A program made the translations under genes and the position numbers. This document shows positions 26,483-35,240 of a DNA stretch of 64,000 nt, one piece after another. This stretch comes from Subsaximicrobium wynnwilliamsii. Lineage in GTDB: Bacteria; Bacteroidota; Bacteroidia; Flavobacteriales; Flavobacteriaceae. Location: positions 1 through 64,000 of the forward strand of contig NZ_VORM01000005.1 of the NCBI RefSeq assembly GCF_007997225.1, in the 5' to 3' direction. A model generated the notes under the pieces. The model saw nothing but the letters and a program-made list of their open reading frames with translations, had not been told where the DNA came from and did no database searches. Every line of letters starts with the position of its first letter. Within the stretch, counting starts at the first letter, position 1.

Positions 26483-26490
26483 TACCTTTG
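26483..26490 (+). promoter_or_regulatory. -7 element TACCTTTG of the DUF4251 gene
   Basis: Exact TAnnTTTG match, with the ATG only 2 bases after it (26493), predicting a leaderless transcript. Confidence 0.55.
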
Positions 26491-26492
26491 TT

Positions 26493-27044
26493 ATGAAATT
26501 CATCTATTGCTTTGTATTTATAGCACTTTCGCTTTTTGCCTGTGGTAGCTCTAAATCCACTGCCACCCCCGCAGAGATTGAGAATTTAAAGAAAATGGTA
26601 GAGCAACGAGCCTTCGAAATAGAATCAGATTACGCATATCCCGTGACGACCACTGCTTTGATGAGCCTTCAAAATGCTGGACTTTTTCTTGATGGCAGTA
26701 ATGCCAGTAGCGTGAGTTTAATAGGCAACCCCAATTATTTGCGAGTGAAGGGAGATTCGGTATTTGCAGAGTTACCCTATTTTGGAGAAGTTCAAATGCC
26801 AAGTTATCCTTCGAGAGATAATGGCATCCATTTCAAAACGCTTTTGGAAGATTATGAAGCGAACCAAAATGAAAAAAGTAAAGCGTATGACTTAAAGTTT
26901 GGTGCAAATGGTACCGATGAATCTTACAACGTATTCATTACGCTTTTCCCCAACGGAAGAAGCTCAATTCGCATTTCGGGCAGCAAACGCAACTCTATAG
27001 AATATACTGGCGAGGTCAAAAAATGGAGTCGAGAAAAAGATTGA
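26493..27044 (+). CDS. DUF4251 domain lipoprotein
   Basis: 183 residues. The signal peptide ends in a lipobox (LSLFACGSS), so it is a lipoprotein. The mature part shows the DUF4251 pattern: EIESDYAYPVTT, a middle GNPNYLRVKGDSVFAELPYFGEVQ, and a C-terminal TLFPNGRSSIRISGSKRNSI. This is a Bacteroidota-specific beta-sandwich family of unknown role in the envelope. It has a promoter just before its ATG and a heptamer repeat array after it. Confidence 0.8.
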   Translation: MKFIYCFVFIALSLFACGSSKSTATPAEIENLKKMVEQRAFEIESDYAYPVTTTALMSLQNAGLFLDGSNASSVSLIGNPNYLRVKGDSVFAELPYFGEVQMPSYPSRDNGIHFKTLLEDYEANQNEKSKAYDLKFGANGTDESYNVFITLFPNGRSSIRISGSKRNSIEYTGEVKKWSREKD

Positions 27045-27087
27045 TGAAAGTTGTTCAAGGCAGTTAGTCAATAATGAAACAACTGGT

Positions 27088-27141
27088 TAAAGCTTAAATC
27101 CCAAATCCCGAATTCCAAATTCCTAATCCCTAATTCCCAGT
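27088..27141. repeat. Heptamer array (aaatccc / gaattcc / taatccc)
   Basis: Seven successive 7-base units between the convergent DUF4251 and phospholipase genes, ending at the phospholipase stop codon. The same motif family recurs at 44684 and 47668. Confidence 0.8.
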
Positions 27142-28014
27142 TTACTTCCTGAACTTCAAGAACAAGTCCTTAAACACAATCCCAATACGGATGCGGTGAA
27201 CATGCTGGTCATAAGTGATGAGATCTTCAGAATAGCCCAAGAAATACTGCAGGTAGATAAATTGTTCTGAGGCTTGTGAGATCCTATAATTTGCCCCCAA
27301 TAATAAACTTCCTATGGCATCCCAACTAAAAGCCTTCCGCATTTCTGCCTCAAAAATAAAATCTTCATCCAGTTTGTAAGCCAGATCCAGTTGTTGGAAT
27401 CCGCGGTAATCGGTAATGTCGGCATTTCCCGTTTTTGAGCCTACAGGCAACCAAACTTTAAGTGTTCCTGTAAAATCATCAGATAGATAGCGCCTGTAAA
27501 TTAGGGACAAACGGTTCCAGGAACGGGAGCTATCTGCATCTCTTCCGTTGCTCTCATGTTCAAACTGAAACTGCAAAAACCCGTTGAACTCCTTATTTCT
27601 ATACAAAGGCTTTACCAAGGCCAGTGAAGGGTTGTAATTGGTTTCTCGAAACGGAAGCGATTTTTTATAAATATCCCAAAAGGCCGTTTGTTGATAGGTA
27701 AAAAACAAATAGGTGTCAAAAGGCAAGGTTTTATTCGTCAAGCGTTGCTTGAAACCTATTTTGAGTTTGCCATCGCTATTATTGGCATCTGGGGTTTCGC
27801 CAATGGTGGTACCAGTGATAAAATAATTGTCATTGTGAATACTGAAGGATGGCATGGTTTTGATCACATTAATGACCACAGTGCTATCTTTAGAGATGTC
27901 CTGTTGTGCGTTTGTGCTCATAAAAACAAACAGCATCCAAAAGGAAGCTAATGCTTTTAAAGCAAGATTATTTAATGTGTACTTCGTCTGAAAGTCTTTG
28001 GCGAATTGTATCAT
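27142..28014 (-). CDS. pldA: Outer-membrane phospholipase A (OmpLA/PldA family)
   Basis: 290 residues, beginning with a long signal peptide that ends near MSTNAQQ (about residue 37). The active site is FEHESNGRDADSSRSWNRL: H153 and S155 match the His and Ser of OmpLA, with N156, G157 and the SRSWNRL helix start conserved. The rest alternates as amphipathic strands and ends in LFLKFRK. By family knowledge it is a calcium-dependent outer-membrane lipase that degrades mislocalised phospholipids. It is monocistronic. Confidence 0.88.
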   Translation of the reverse strand: MIQFAKDFQTKYTLNNLALKALASFWMLFVFMSTNAQQDISKDSTVVINVIKTMPSFSIHNDNYFITGTTIGETPDANNSDGKLKIGFKQRLTNKTLPFDTYLFFTYQQTAFWDIYKKSLPFRETNYNPSLALVKPLYRNKEFNGFLQFQFEHESNGRDADSSRSWNRLSLIYRRYLSDDFTGTLKVWLPVGSKTGNADITDYRGFQQLDLAYKLDEDFIFEAEMRKAFSWDAIGSLLLGANYRISQASEQFIYLQYFLGYSEDLITYDQHVHRIRIGIVFKDLFLKFRK

Positions 28015-28179
28015 CTAGCTTACGTTATATGAATGCGGCGTCTTATTGCCATCTCGAAAATTAATTCGCAAAGATAAGTAGAACGGGATTTAATATTTTG
28101 GCAATGCTATATTAAAAAACATTTAATTCTAGAAAATCCAACTATTCCCTTTAGTCAGGGCAAAATTAAGTGAATTTTC

Positions 28180-28222
28180 GGCATCATGTTCGTGCCCTTT
28201 CCCTAAAGGGCGACATGATGCC
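28180..28222. repeat. Long imperfect hairpin between divergent genes
   Basis: Outer stem ggcatcatgt / acatgatgcc (10 bp), an asymmetric bulge, then inner stem gcccttt / aaagggc (7 bp) with a 4-base loop. It lies in the 340-base gap between the divergent phospholipase and TPR-HTH genes. It has no T run, so a terminator role is unlikely. The rest of the gap has nothing else recognisable. Confidence 0.75.
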
Positions 28223-28354
28223 TAAAATTGTAGTGCTCAGTCATAATATCTGTTTTAAAATAGAGCCAAATGCTTTTAATTATCTTGATAATCTTATTGA
28301 CTTTAGGCTAAAAAGCAATATTTTTATAGTGATCGTGACCTAATTAAAACCAAA

Positions 28355-30109
28355 GTGCTAAAATCAATCTATTTATTCACCATGGCGTTGTTCTGGTTTT
28401 CTATTGCTGTATCTCAGGACAATGCGGCAAAATCTAAAAAGGCATTAGCCGAATTTAAGGCGATTACCGCAGCCATGAACGCAGAGTTTCCCGAAGATAA
28501 AGCGAATACCTTTAGACGCAGTAGTTTTACCGATAAACAATTACAAAGCTACCTTTCTCAGCATTTTCAGCGCTTAGATTTACTACCCAAGATCGAGGGA
28601 CAGCATGCGCTAAAGTTGAATGCTTACAATTACTCAGGCAACTGGTTTCTGCAAATTGGTTTTCCCAGAGAATCCATAAAGTGTTATGATAAATTTTTTA
28701 AGTATTATGAGGGGAGCAAAACGGCGCTTACTGCGACCGAACTTGTTTCCTTAGCTAATAAAATCACATATTCATATGCCAGTCTCGCCAAAAATTTGGC
28801 TGAAATAGGCGACCTTGCCAGTGCTCAAAAGATACACAAAGACAATATCGCTTATGCCGAAAAGAACAAGGATGTGTATTATCCCTCGGCATTAAATAAT
28901 TACGGCCTCTATTTTTACTGGTATAAAAAGGACTTAGATTCTGCAGCTATCTATTTTAATACGGCCTATGAAATCACTAAACAAAATTTTACAGAGCACA
29001 CAATTATCGGAAGTATTAGAGATAATATCGCCGATCTCAATTTAGACAAAGGCCGTTTAAGGGATGCCTTAAGTTTATATGAAATAAATTTTGAATTTTA
29101 TAAGCGTGCCATTAACGAAAACACCTTAGAAAAGGATTATCCCAGATTGATCAGCGCTGGCTCACAGGTGGTTTCGACAAGCGCAAAATTAGGCGATTTG
29201 GGAAAGGCTGAAAAAGCTTTTGATGAATTACGTATTATTGTTGAAGGAGCAAAAAATGCTGCACTAGGTAGCGCAAGCTCCACTTTAGGATTTTTAGAAG
29301 CTAAAGAACAGTTGCTTTTCCATAGCAATAAGTTAGCCGAGGCTTACCAAACAACAAAAACCATTAGGCGGTTTTCAGATAGCCTAAATAGGGTTGCAGA
29401 GAAAGCAGAAGAAATTTGGCGTCAAGAGTTGAATGACGTAACCCTAGACCGGGTTGCGCTCAATTTTGAGATCGATAAGTTGCAAACCGAAAATAAGATC
29501 AAAAAACAACGGTCCCGCTTATGGATTTCCGGACTTTTATCTTCTGTCTTCATTATCATATTATTGTTTCTTTTTCTTAGCCGAAGGCAACGCCTCATAA
29601 ATGCTAAAAACGAGAAACTCTTGGCAGAACATAAATTTGAAAATTCTGTTTTGAAAGTGAAACAGCTAAACTCCGAAATTGAATCAAAGAAACGGGATTT
29701 GACCGACTTTGCAATCAGTCTTACACAAAACCAAGATTGGATTAAGGATATTTCAACCCAATTTGAGCAGATTAAAGCATCCCAAACCAGCCAAAAGGAA
29801 GAATTATTGATGCAGTTGGAACATGATATCGCCAATAAAATCAATTATGACGATGAGACCAAAATCTTTTTTGAGCGCTTGGCCAAACTAAGCGATACCT
29901 TCTACAAAAAATTAAACGCCGCTTTTCCAAATTTGAGTAAGAATGAGATTAATCTGTGCTCGTTAATCCGACTGAAAATTGAAAGCAGAAGCATCGCTAC
30001 GCTTCAAAATATCACGCTTGCCTCGTTGAACACGAGTAGGTATCGATTGAGAAAAAAATTAGACCTTTCCGAAGCCACCGATTTAGACATTTTCATTCAA
30101 AACCTTTAA
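28355..30109 (+). CDS. TPR protein with membrane anchor and C-terminal HTH
   Basis: 584 residues, starting at GTG. There is a signal peptide (1-20), a region of about 300 residues with TPR-like helices (for example NNYGLYFYWYKKDLDSAAIY), then a transmembrane helix at 389-408 followed by SRRQR. A coiled coil follows at about 415-470. The C-terminus (525-584) has the pattern LSKNEINLCSLIRL...LNTSRYRLRKKL of a LuxR-like helix-turn-helix. The layout fits Bacteroidota membrane-tethered regulators that sense in the periplasm and bind DNA in the cytoplasm. A target gene may be the secreted protein at 30309. Confidence 0.8.
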   Translation: MLKSIYLFTMALFWFSIAVSQDNAAKSKKALAEFKAITAAMNAEFPEDKANTFRRSSFTDKQLQSYLSQHFQRLDLLPKIEGQHALKLNAYNYSGNWFLQIGFPRESIKCYDKFFKYYEGSKTALTATELVSLANKITYSYASLAKNLAEIGDLASAQKIHKDNIAYAEKNKDVYYPSALNNYGLYFYWYKKDLDSAAIYFNTAYEITKQNFTEHTIIGSIRDNIADLNLDKGRLRDALSLYEINFEFYKRAINENTLEKDYPRLISAGSQVVSTSAKLGDLGKAEKAFDELRIIVEGAKNAALGSASSTLGFLEAKEQLLFHSNKLAEAYQTTKTIRRFSDSLNRVAEKAEEIWRQELNDVTLDRVALNFEIDKLQTENKIKKQRSRLWISGLLSSVFIIILLFLFLSRRQRLINAKNEKLLAEHKFENSVLKVKQLNSEIESKKRDLTDFAISLTQNQDWIKDISTQFEQIKASQTSQKEELLMQLEHDIANKINYDDETKIFFERLAKLSDTFYKKLNAAFPNLSKNEINLCSLIRLKIESRSIATLQNITLASLNTSRYRLRKKLDLSEATDLDIFIQNL

Positions 30110-30308
30110 TTATTTTATAATCAGTTATTTATAGGCTTTCAGGCTAAGATTGTCTATCGGTTGTCTATTCCTTGTGCATTGTCTGTCTATGTCCCTTTTA
30201 AGGTTTGAACAAAGACTTGAACTAATTTAGCAGTGTTGTAAAAAAAGCAATATAATACTGTATCTCTACAACAAAGATGTATTAGCAACACTTAAAACCT
30301 TATCAATT

Positions 30309-30821
30309 ATGAAAACAATTATTATGGGATTGATAGTTTCCCTCATCACGACAGCTGTACTTGCGCAACACGAAAATGTAATGGTCACTTCTTTTGAAAC
30401 TTCCAATCATAAGGTTTATGAGAAATCAGCTGCTAATAGTAATTATATTAATGCTGCGCTAGAAAAGACAGTGGCAAAGCGCATAGCGACCTTAGAGGAT
30501 ATTGTGGCAAATTATGATATCAAACAAGAATCCATTTATAGCCCTAACAAAAAAACCACCTATACGGTAGATTTTAAGCAAAACTCAGATCACATCAAAG
30601 CCATTTATGATCAAGAGGGTTTGATTATCAAAACGGAAGAGGCTTATAACAATGTTAGAATGCCTTACAGCATAAGCGGTAAGCTGGCTCAGAATTACCC
30701 AGGTTGGTCCTTTGAAAACGTGAAATGCCTTATTACGTATTCAAACGGTGACAAAAGGATAGCCTATCATGTCGAACTCGCTAAAGGGAGAGATTCTAAA
30801 TTGGTCGAGCTTATCCATTAA
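30309..30821 (+). CDS. Secreted hypothetical protein
   Basis: 170 residues with signal peptide MKTIIMGLIVSLITTAVLAQ. The mature part has a DFKQNSDHIKAIYDQEGLI segment and a YPGWSFENVKCLITYSNGDK segment, which resemble PepSY-like or BLIP-like periplasmic beta-lamellae common in Flavobacteriaceae. I do not recognise a named function. It lies 200 bases after the TPR-HTH gene and ends at a strong terminator shared with a convergent gene. Confidence 0.65.
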   Translation: MKTIIMGLIVSLITTAVLAQHENVMVTSFETSNHKVYEKSAANSNYINAALEKTVAKRIATLEDIVANYDIKQESIYSPNKKTTYTVDFKQNSDHIKAIYDQEGLIIKTEEAYNNVRMPYSISGKLAQNYPGWSFENVKCLITYSNGDKRIAYHVELAKGRDSKLVELIH

Positions 30822-30844
30822 TAGCAATGATTAGATCTAGATAT

Positions 30845-30876
30845 AAAACAGAATCCTTTTTGATTCTGTTTTTTTA
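30845..30876. terminator. Bidirectional terminator
   Basis: An 11-bp stem aaaacagaatc / gattctgtttt with a 6-base loop and T tract. The stop codon of the minus-strand gene (30874-30876) lies inside the T tract, so termination and translation end are superimposed. Confidence 0.85.
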
Positions 30877-31146
30877 TGCACTTTCATAACGTCGCTGCAT
30901 TACAGTGTCTTTAATCAGTAATAGACTATTGACCACAGCTGTCAACTCAAAGTTTAAGAAACGTGGGTTTTTCTTGCTGAATTGTGGAATCTGATACGCG
31001 TACAAACTCTGATTGCCTTTTTTTACCCGCACAAAGTACGAGTCTTTGTCTGCATCTAAAATAACCGAGCTCTTATAATTACTTTCGGTCAATAACCAGT
31101 AACACAAACTATTAATTTGATTGAATAAGGAAAGATTTGCGTCCAT
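30874..31146 (-). CDS. Small hypothetical protein
   Basis: 90 residues, soluble, starting MDANLSLFNQINSLCYWLLT. It has a mix of strands (SYFVRVKKGNQSLYAYQI) and helices, with no known motif. It is convergent with the secreted protein and shares its terminator, which supports it being real. Function unknown. Confidence 0.55.
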   Translation of the reverse strand: MDANLSLFNQINSLCYWLLTESNYKSSVILDADKDSYFVRVKKGNQSLYAYQIPQFSKKNPRFLNFELTAVVNSLLLIKDTVMQRRYESA

Positions 31147-31521
31147 AATAGATTAAATTTAAGTGAGTTAGGAATATTAATTCACAACAAACTTAGGTCA
31201 TTTAGCGGCGAGCGAAAATTTTTCTTGTTGAAGTTAAGTCTTTGTCCGACAAAGAGAAGGCCATAGCACTTTATCGGCAAATAATTGATTTTGTGGAGTA
31301 TAGATATTAAAATCAATTAAATGGCTTCAGCGAATCTCGAGCAATACACATGATGCGTCTCCCGCAAATAATTCAATTTAAGTTATAAATACCCAGCTCT
31401 ACTAAGTTTATCTATAAATACCGTTATTGACCAATCGCATTAATTTTTGAAGCGATACAGTCCGTTTTGCAGGCATAGAGTTAATATCTTGGAGAGAACG
31501 AACATTTAAAAGAAACTTAAC
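31147..31521. other. Intergenic gap without recognisable features
   Basis: 375 bases of AT-rich sequence upstream of the aldehyde dehydrogenase. I see no gene, repeat or clear hairpin. A TATCTTGG near 31486 is one mismatch from the -7 consensus and may be the promoter. Confidence 0.5.
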
Positions 31522-32904
31522 ATGAGTGACAAAACATTTGACACAATAAATCCTTTTACGGAAGAAAAAATAAAAAGCTATACCTACATGACAGAAAAAG
31601 AAGCGGTTTCGGCTGTTGAAAAATGTCATGAAGCCTTCTTAAAATGGAAACATAAATCCCTAGACGAGCGTGGGAAAGTCGTTGCAGCTATAGGTAAGGA
31701 ACTTAACAAAAATAAAGAAGCCTTAGCAAAGCTGATGACCAATGAAATGGGGAAACTCATCAAACAAGGCCATCAGGAAGTAGAACTTTGTGCAGGCATC
31801 TGTGAATATACAGCAACTGAAGGCAAAAAGAGCCTACAAGATGAAGAGCGCATCATGGCGAATGGTGGAAAGGGCGTGATTCAATACGCACCAATCGGAG
31901 TCATCTACGGCATTCAACCTTGGAATTTCCCTACCTATCAGGTAATTCGCTATGCCGTTGTTAACTTAATGGCGGGAAACGGAGTGCTCCTAAAACATGC
32001 CAACAATGTTACTGGTTCTGCGTTAATGCTCAAAGATATTTTTGAGAGCGCTGGCCTACCCAAGGATTTATTTACGGTGCTAATTATGGATCACGATACT
32101 TCAGATAAAGTGATAGAACATGAGCTTGTAAGGGGCGTGACTTTGACTGGAAGTTCTGGAGCTGGGAAAGTAATAGCCAAAAAAGCGGCCGAATTTCTTA
32201 AGAAAACCGTTTTAGAACTGGGTAGTAATGATGCTTATTTGGTATTTGAAGATGCCGATATTGAATTGGCAGCAAAAACCTGCGTACAGGGGCGTATCTA
32301 TAATAACGGCGAAACCTGTGTCGCAGCCAAACGCTTTGTCGTTGCAGAAAAAGTGTATGACCAATTTAAGGAAGCTTTTGTAAAAGGTATGAAAGCCATA
32401 AATCACGGCGATCCAACCAAAGACGATTCTAAAATGGGGCCAATGGCCAGAAAGGATTTACGTGAAATCTTGCATGATCAGGTTGAGAAATCGGTAAATA
32501 AAGGTGCCAAAATCCTTTGTGGCGGGGAAATGCCTAAAGAGAAAGGCTATTTCTACCCGTCAACCGTTTTGGAAAACGTAAAACCAGGTCAGCCTGCCTA
32601 TGACGATGAGTTGTTCGGCCCTGTGGCTTCACTCATTAAGGCGAAAGATAATGACGATGCCATGCGTATAGCCAACGACAGTAGATTTGGCCTAGGTGGT
32701 GGTATTTTTTCAAAAGATGAGGAAAAAGCGGTTGAATTTGCCAAGTCCCATTTTGATACAGGAATCGTCAATATCAATTCTTTCGGTTTAGCGCATCCCA
32801 GCATGCCTTTTGGTGGCGTCAAAAATTCTGGCTACGGAAGAGAGCATGGCGGCTTTGGCATCAAGGAATTTGTAAATGTCAAGTCAATAATGCGATCAAA
32901 ATAA
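31522..32904 (+). CDS. NAD(P)-dependent succinate-semialdehyde dehydrogenase-type aldehyde dehydrogenase
   Basis: 460 residues. The aldehyde dehydrogenase landmarks are in order: PWNFP (oxyanion Asn 135), LLKHA (Lys 158), TLTGSSGAG cofactor loop at about 207-215, general base Glu 232 in LELGSNDA, and catalytic Cys 266 in NNGETCVAAKR. It fits the short GabD/YneI-like branch. It should oxidise an aldehyde in the cytoplasm, either GABA-derived or from lipid peroxidation. It opens a run of stress-type genes on the plus strand up to 36789, but a hairpin terminator follows it at 32921. Confidence 0.88.
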   Translation: MSDKTFDTINPFTEEKIKSYTYMTEKEAVSAVEKCHEAFLKWKHKSLDERGKVVAAIGKELNKNKEALAKLMTNEMGKLIKQGHQEVELCAGICEYTATEGKKSLQDEERIMANGGKGVIQYAPIGVIYGIQPWNFPTYQVIRYAVVNLMAGNGVLLKHANNVTGSALMLKDIFESAGLPKDLFTVLIMDHDTSDKVIEHELVRGVTLTGSSGAGKVIAKKAAEFLKKTVLELGSNDAYLVFEDADIELAAKTCVQGRIYNNGETCVAAKRFVVAEKVYDQFKEAFVKGMKAINHGDPTKDDSKMGPMARKDLREILHDQVEKSVNKGAKILCGGEMPKEKGYFYPSTVLENVKPGQPAYDDELFGPVASLIKAKDNDDAMRIANDSRFGLGGGIFSKDEEKAVEFAKSHFDTGIVNINSFGLAHPSMPFGGVKNSGYGREHGGFGIKEFVNVKSIMRSK

Positions 32905-32920
32905 ACTAATAAATTATTCC

Positions 32921-32959
32921 AAGTGCCCAAGCTAATGTTCCGACCTTGCTTGGGCGCTT
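32921..32959 (+). terminator. Hairpin terminator
   Basis: A 12-bp stem aagtgcccaagc / gcttgggcgctt (one G-T pair) with a 15-base loop, between the aldehyde dehydrogenase and the stress flavoprotein gene. The T tail is weak. Confidence 0.65.
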
Positions 32960-32984
32960 CATTATAAAATCATTTAAAAAAATT

Positions 32985-33485
32985 ATGAGTAAGACAAATC
33001 TATATAATCAAGAAGCTATCGATAAAATAAAGGATATGGCAGAATCCATCGACTTTTGCATGTTCGCAACACGTTTAGGGCAAAAGCCATTTCACGTGAT
33101 TCCCATGAGTACCAAAAAAGTGGACCTCAACGGGCATGTTTGGTTTCTAAGCGGAAAGGATAGCGATCACAATAAGAACATCCATAAAGATAACAGTGTG
33201 GAGGTCATGTACAGCAAACCTGGCGACATGTCTTTTATGACGATTCATGGTACAGCGAGCATTAACACTGAAAAATCCATTCTAAAAGAACTTTACGGCT
33301 CGAGTGATGACAACTGGTTTGATGGTCTTGACGACCCTAGTTTAACTGCGATTCAGGTTAAACCTTTAGAAGCGCATTATTGGGAACCAAAACACAACAA
33401 GCTGGTTACGCTTTTCAAAATGAGTGTTGGTGCCTTTTCTGGAGAACAACCAGATAGTAGCGAACATGGCGACATCAAAGCCTAA
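32985..33485 (+). CDS. Pyridoxamine 5'-phosphate oxidase-fold protein (general stress protein 26-like)
   Basis: 166 residues from the ATG at 32985; an earlier TTG overlaps the terminator region. The split-barrel flavin fold is visible: FCMFATRLGQKPFHVIPM, VWFLSGKDSDHNKNI, SVEVMYSKPGDMSFMTIHG, and AHYWEPKHNK near residue 140. This matches COG3871, which binds FMN/FAD, and its members respond to general stress. It has no signal peptide. The Crp/Fnr gene follows after 185 bases. Confidence 0.8.
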   Translation: MSKTNLYNQEAIDKIKDMAESIDFCMFATRLGQKPFHVIPMSTKKVDLNGHVWFLSGKDSDHNKNIHKDNSVEVMYSKPGDMSFMTIHGTASINTEKSILKELYGSSDDNWFDGLDDPSLTAIQVKPLEAHYWEPKHNKLVTLFKMSVGAFSGEQPDSSEHGDIKA

Positions 33486-33670
33486 TTGCACTATTTATTT
33501 TTCATATAAAGGTCTTGGAACATTGGGTTTCGCGGCTTTTTTTTCTTCGGAATTATTTCCGTTTTGTAAGGGTTTTACAACTGGTTGAAATGCTTTAGAC
33601 TCGTAACTTTCCGAAGCGTTTTTGATAATTGTTGGATGGCCAATCGCCACCGAATACCTATCTTTAACTC

Positions 33671-34246
33671 ATGCTAAAGTCCATTGTCACTCACATCAAG
33701 CAATACGTAAAGCCTTCCGCAGAAGAATTGAACCAATTCACGGCATTGCTGCAAGAAGTTTCTGTAGCTAAACGTAAGTTCTTGTTACTGCCGGGCACGC
33801 ACGTAAAACACGAATATTTTGTGTTTAAAGGCTGTTTGAAGGCCTATTATATGGATGATAAGGGCAATAAGCACGTCGTCCAGTTCGCTATAGAAAACTG
33901 GTGGATTGGCGATTTTGATGCGTTTTATAATCAGGTGTCCTCAAAACTACATATCGAGGCCATAGAAGACTCCCAATTGTTGGCGATAAATTATGACGAC
34001 CTACAAGCGCTTTATGATGAGGCGCCCGTTTTTGAGCGTTATTTCAGGCTTTTAGTGACCAGTGCTTTTGTAGCCCAACGCAAACGCATTCTTTCGGCTT
34101 TGGAAAAGGATGCCAAAGCACGTTATCTCGAGTTTCGGCTATCCTATCCCAGCATAGAAACCAGAGTGCCTAATTATCATATTGCTAATTATTTAGGGGT
34201 ATCTGCTGAAAGTCTTAGTCGAATACGACGGTCGCTCAAAAGTTAA
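33671..34246 (+). CDS. Crp/Fnr family transcriptional regulator
   Basis: 191 residues. The N-terminal cNMP-binding-like barrel spans about 20-115 (FLLLPGTHVKHEYFVFKGCLKAYY), then a dimer helix, then the DNA-binding part ending IANYLGVSAESLSRIRRSLKS. It lacks the Fnr iron-sulfur cysteines, so it is not a classic oxygen sensor. It sits in the middle of a stress-gene run, with a quinol monooxygenase gene 77 bases downstream, and may regulate the neighbours; this is inference. A TATCTTTA element lies just before the ATG. Confidence 0.85.
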   Translation: MLKSIVTHIKQYVKPSAEELNQFTALLQEVSVAKRKFLLLPGTHVKHEYFVFKGCLKAYYMDDKGNKHVVQFAIENWWIGDFDAFYNQVSSKLHIEAIEDSQLLAINYDDLQALYDEAPVFERYFRLLVTSAFVAQRKRILSALEKDAKARYLEFRLSYPSIETRVPNYHIANYLGVSAESLSRIRRSLKS

Positions 34247-34323
34247 TCTTCTCTTAATTGACATAGGTCAAGGAGATTGGTGCTTTTGAACCTTACATTT
34301 GGGTTAAACCAAAAATAAAAGAC

Positions 34324-34617
34324 ATGCTACGATACGGAATTAAAGTGACCTTAAAAGCAAAAAAAGAAACTACTGCGGAAGTGGAAGATTTTATCAAAGG
34401 CGCGGTAGAACTTGCCCAAAAAGAAGAGCAGACCATAACATGGTACAGTTTTAAAGTCGATGCGCATACTTTCGGAATCTTCGATACTTTTGAAACGGAA
34501 GAAGGACGCGAAGCCCACCTCAATGGCGATATTGCAAAAGCGTTAATGGAACATGCCGATCGCTTACTTTCCGAAGCACCAGTTATTGAGAAAATCGACA
34601 TCCTTTCTTCAAAATAG
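34324..34617 (+). CDS. Antibiotic biosynthesis monooxygenase (YgiN-like) domain protein
   Basis: 97 residues, the single ferredoxin-like fold of the ABM family: IKVTLKAKKE first strand, helix EDFIKGAVELAQ, then TITWYSFKVDAHTFGIFDTFETEEGREAHLN and a final strand IEKIDIL. It is cytoplasmic, probably a dimer, and could oxidise quinols or similar electrophiles. It lies between the Crp/Fnr gene and the GlcG gene on the same strand. Confidence 0.8.
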   Translation: MLRYGIKVTLKAKKETTAEVEDFIKGAVELAQKEEQTITWYSFKVDAHTFGIFDTFETEEGREAHLNGDIAKALMEHADRLLSEAPVIEKIDILSSK

Positions 34618-34737
34618 AGATTAGAAGCATAAGTCTTAGGCGAATCAAAACGCCATTAACTTTGCAACACAAAAAATCATTAAATCACACCTCTATCAAA
34701 ATTTCCCTTAAGGGATTTAGGGGCTAAACAACGAACT

Positions 34738-35136
34738 ATGAATATTACACTAAAACAAGCACAGGCTATTATTGAAAAAGCAAAGGCTAAAGCTTTAGAA
34801 ATAGATACAAAAATGAATATTTCGGTCGTAGATGCCGGAGCAAACCAAGTTGCTTTCGTAAGAATGGATGGTGCCTGGTTGGGAAGTGCAGATATCGCAT
34901 TAAAGAAAGCCAAAACAGCCCGATTTTTTGATATGCCTTCCGGCGAAATAGGAAAATTGGCGCAACCTGGCGGCTCACTTTACAATATTGAGCATTCCAA
35001 CGGAGGATTGATTTCCTTTCCAGGTGGGATTCCATTGAAAAATAAAGATGGCGACATTATTGGTGCCATTGGCGTTAGCGGAAGCTCTGTTGAAAACGAC
35101 CATACCGTTGCAAAAGCGGGAACTGAAGCATTATAA
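34738..35136 (+). CDS. GlcG/HbpS family heme-binding-like protein (DUF336)
   Basis: 132 residues, with no signal peptide. Family motifs: [20 protein letters not shown] (residues 28-47), [11 protein letters not shown], and the glycine-rich ending [20 protein letters not shown]. HbpS members bind heme and sense oxidative stress, while GlcG members are of unknown role. The heme ligand cannot be checked here. It is followed by a terminator at 35166. Confidence 0.8.
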   Translation: MNITLKQAQAIIEKAKAKALEIDTKMNISVVDAGANQVAFVRMDGAWLGSADIALKKAKTARFFDMPSGEIGKLAQPGGSLYNIEHSNGGLISFPGGIPLKNKDGDIIGAIGVSGSSVENDHTVAKAGTEAL

Positions 35137-35165
35137 TCCCTATGATTAATAGCGAAGGAAGTGGT

Positions 35166-35194
35166 AAAAGGCCTCTTACAACTTGAGGTCTTTT
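35166..35194 (+). terminator. Rho-independent terminator
   Basis: A 10-bp stem aaaaggcctc / gaggtctttt with one G-T pair and a 9-base loop, followed by TTTT overlap. It lies 30 bases after the glcG-like stop. Confidence 0.75.
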
Positions 35195-35240
35195 GCTAAT
35201 TCCTATAGATAAATTATTTAATTAACCAAACACTAAAAAC

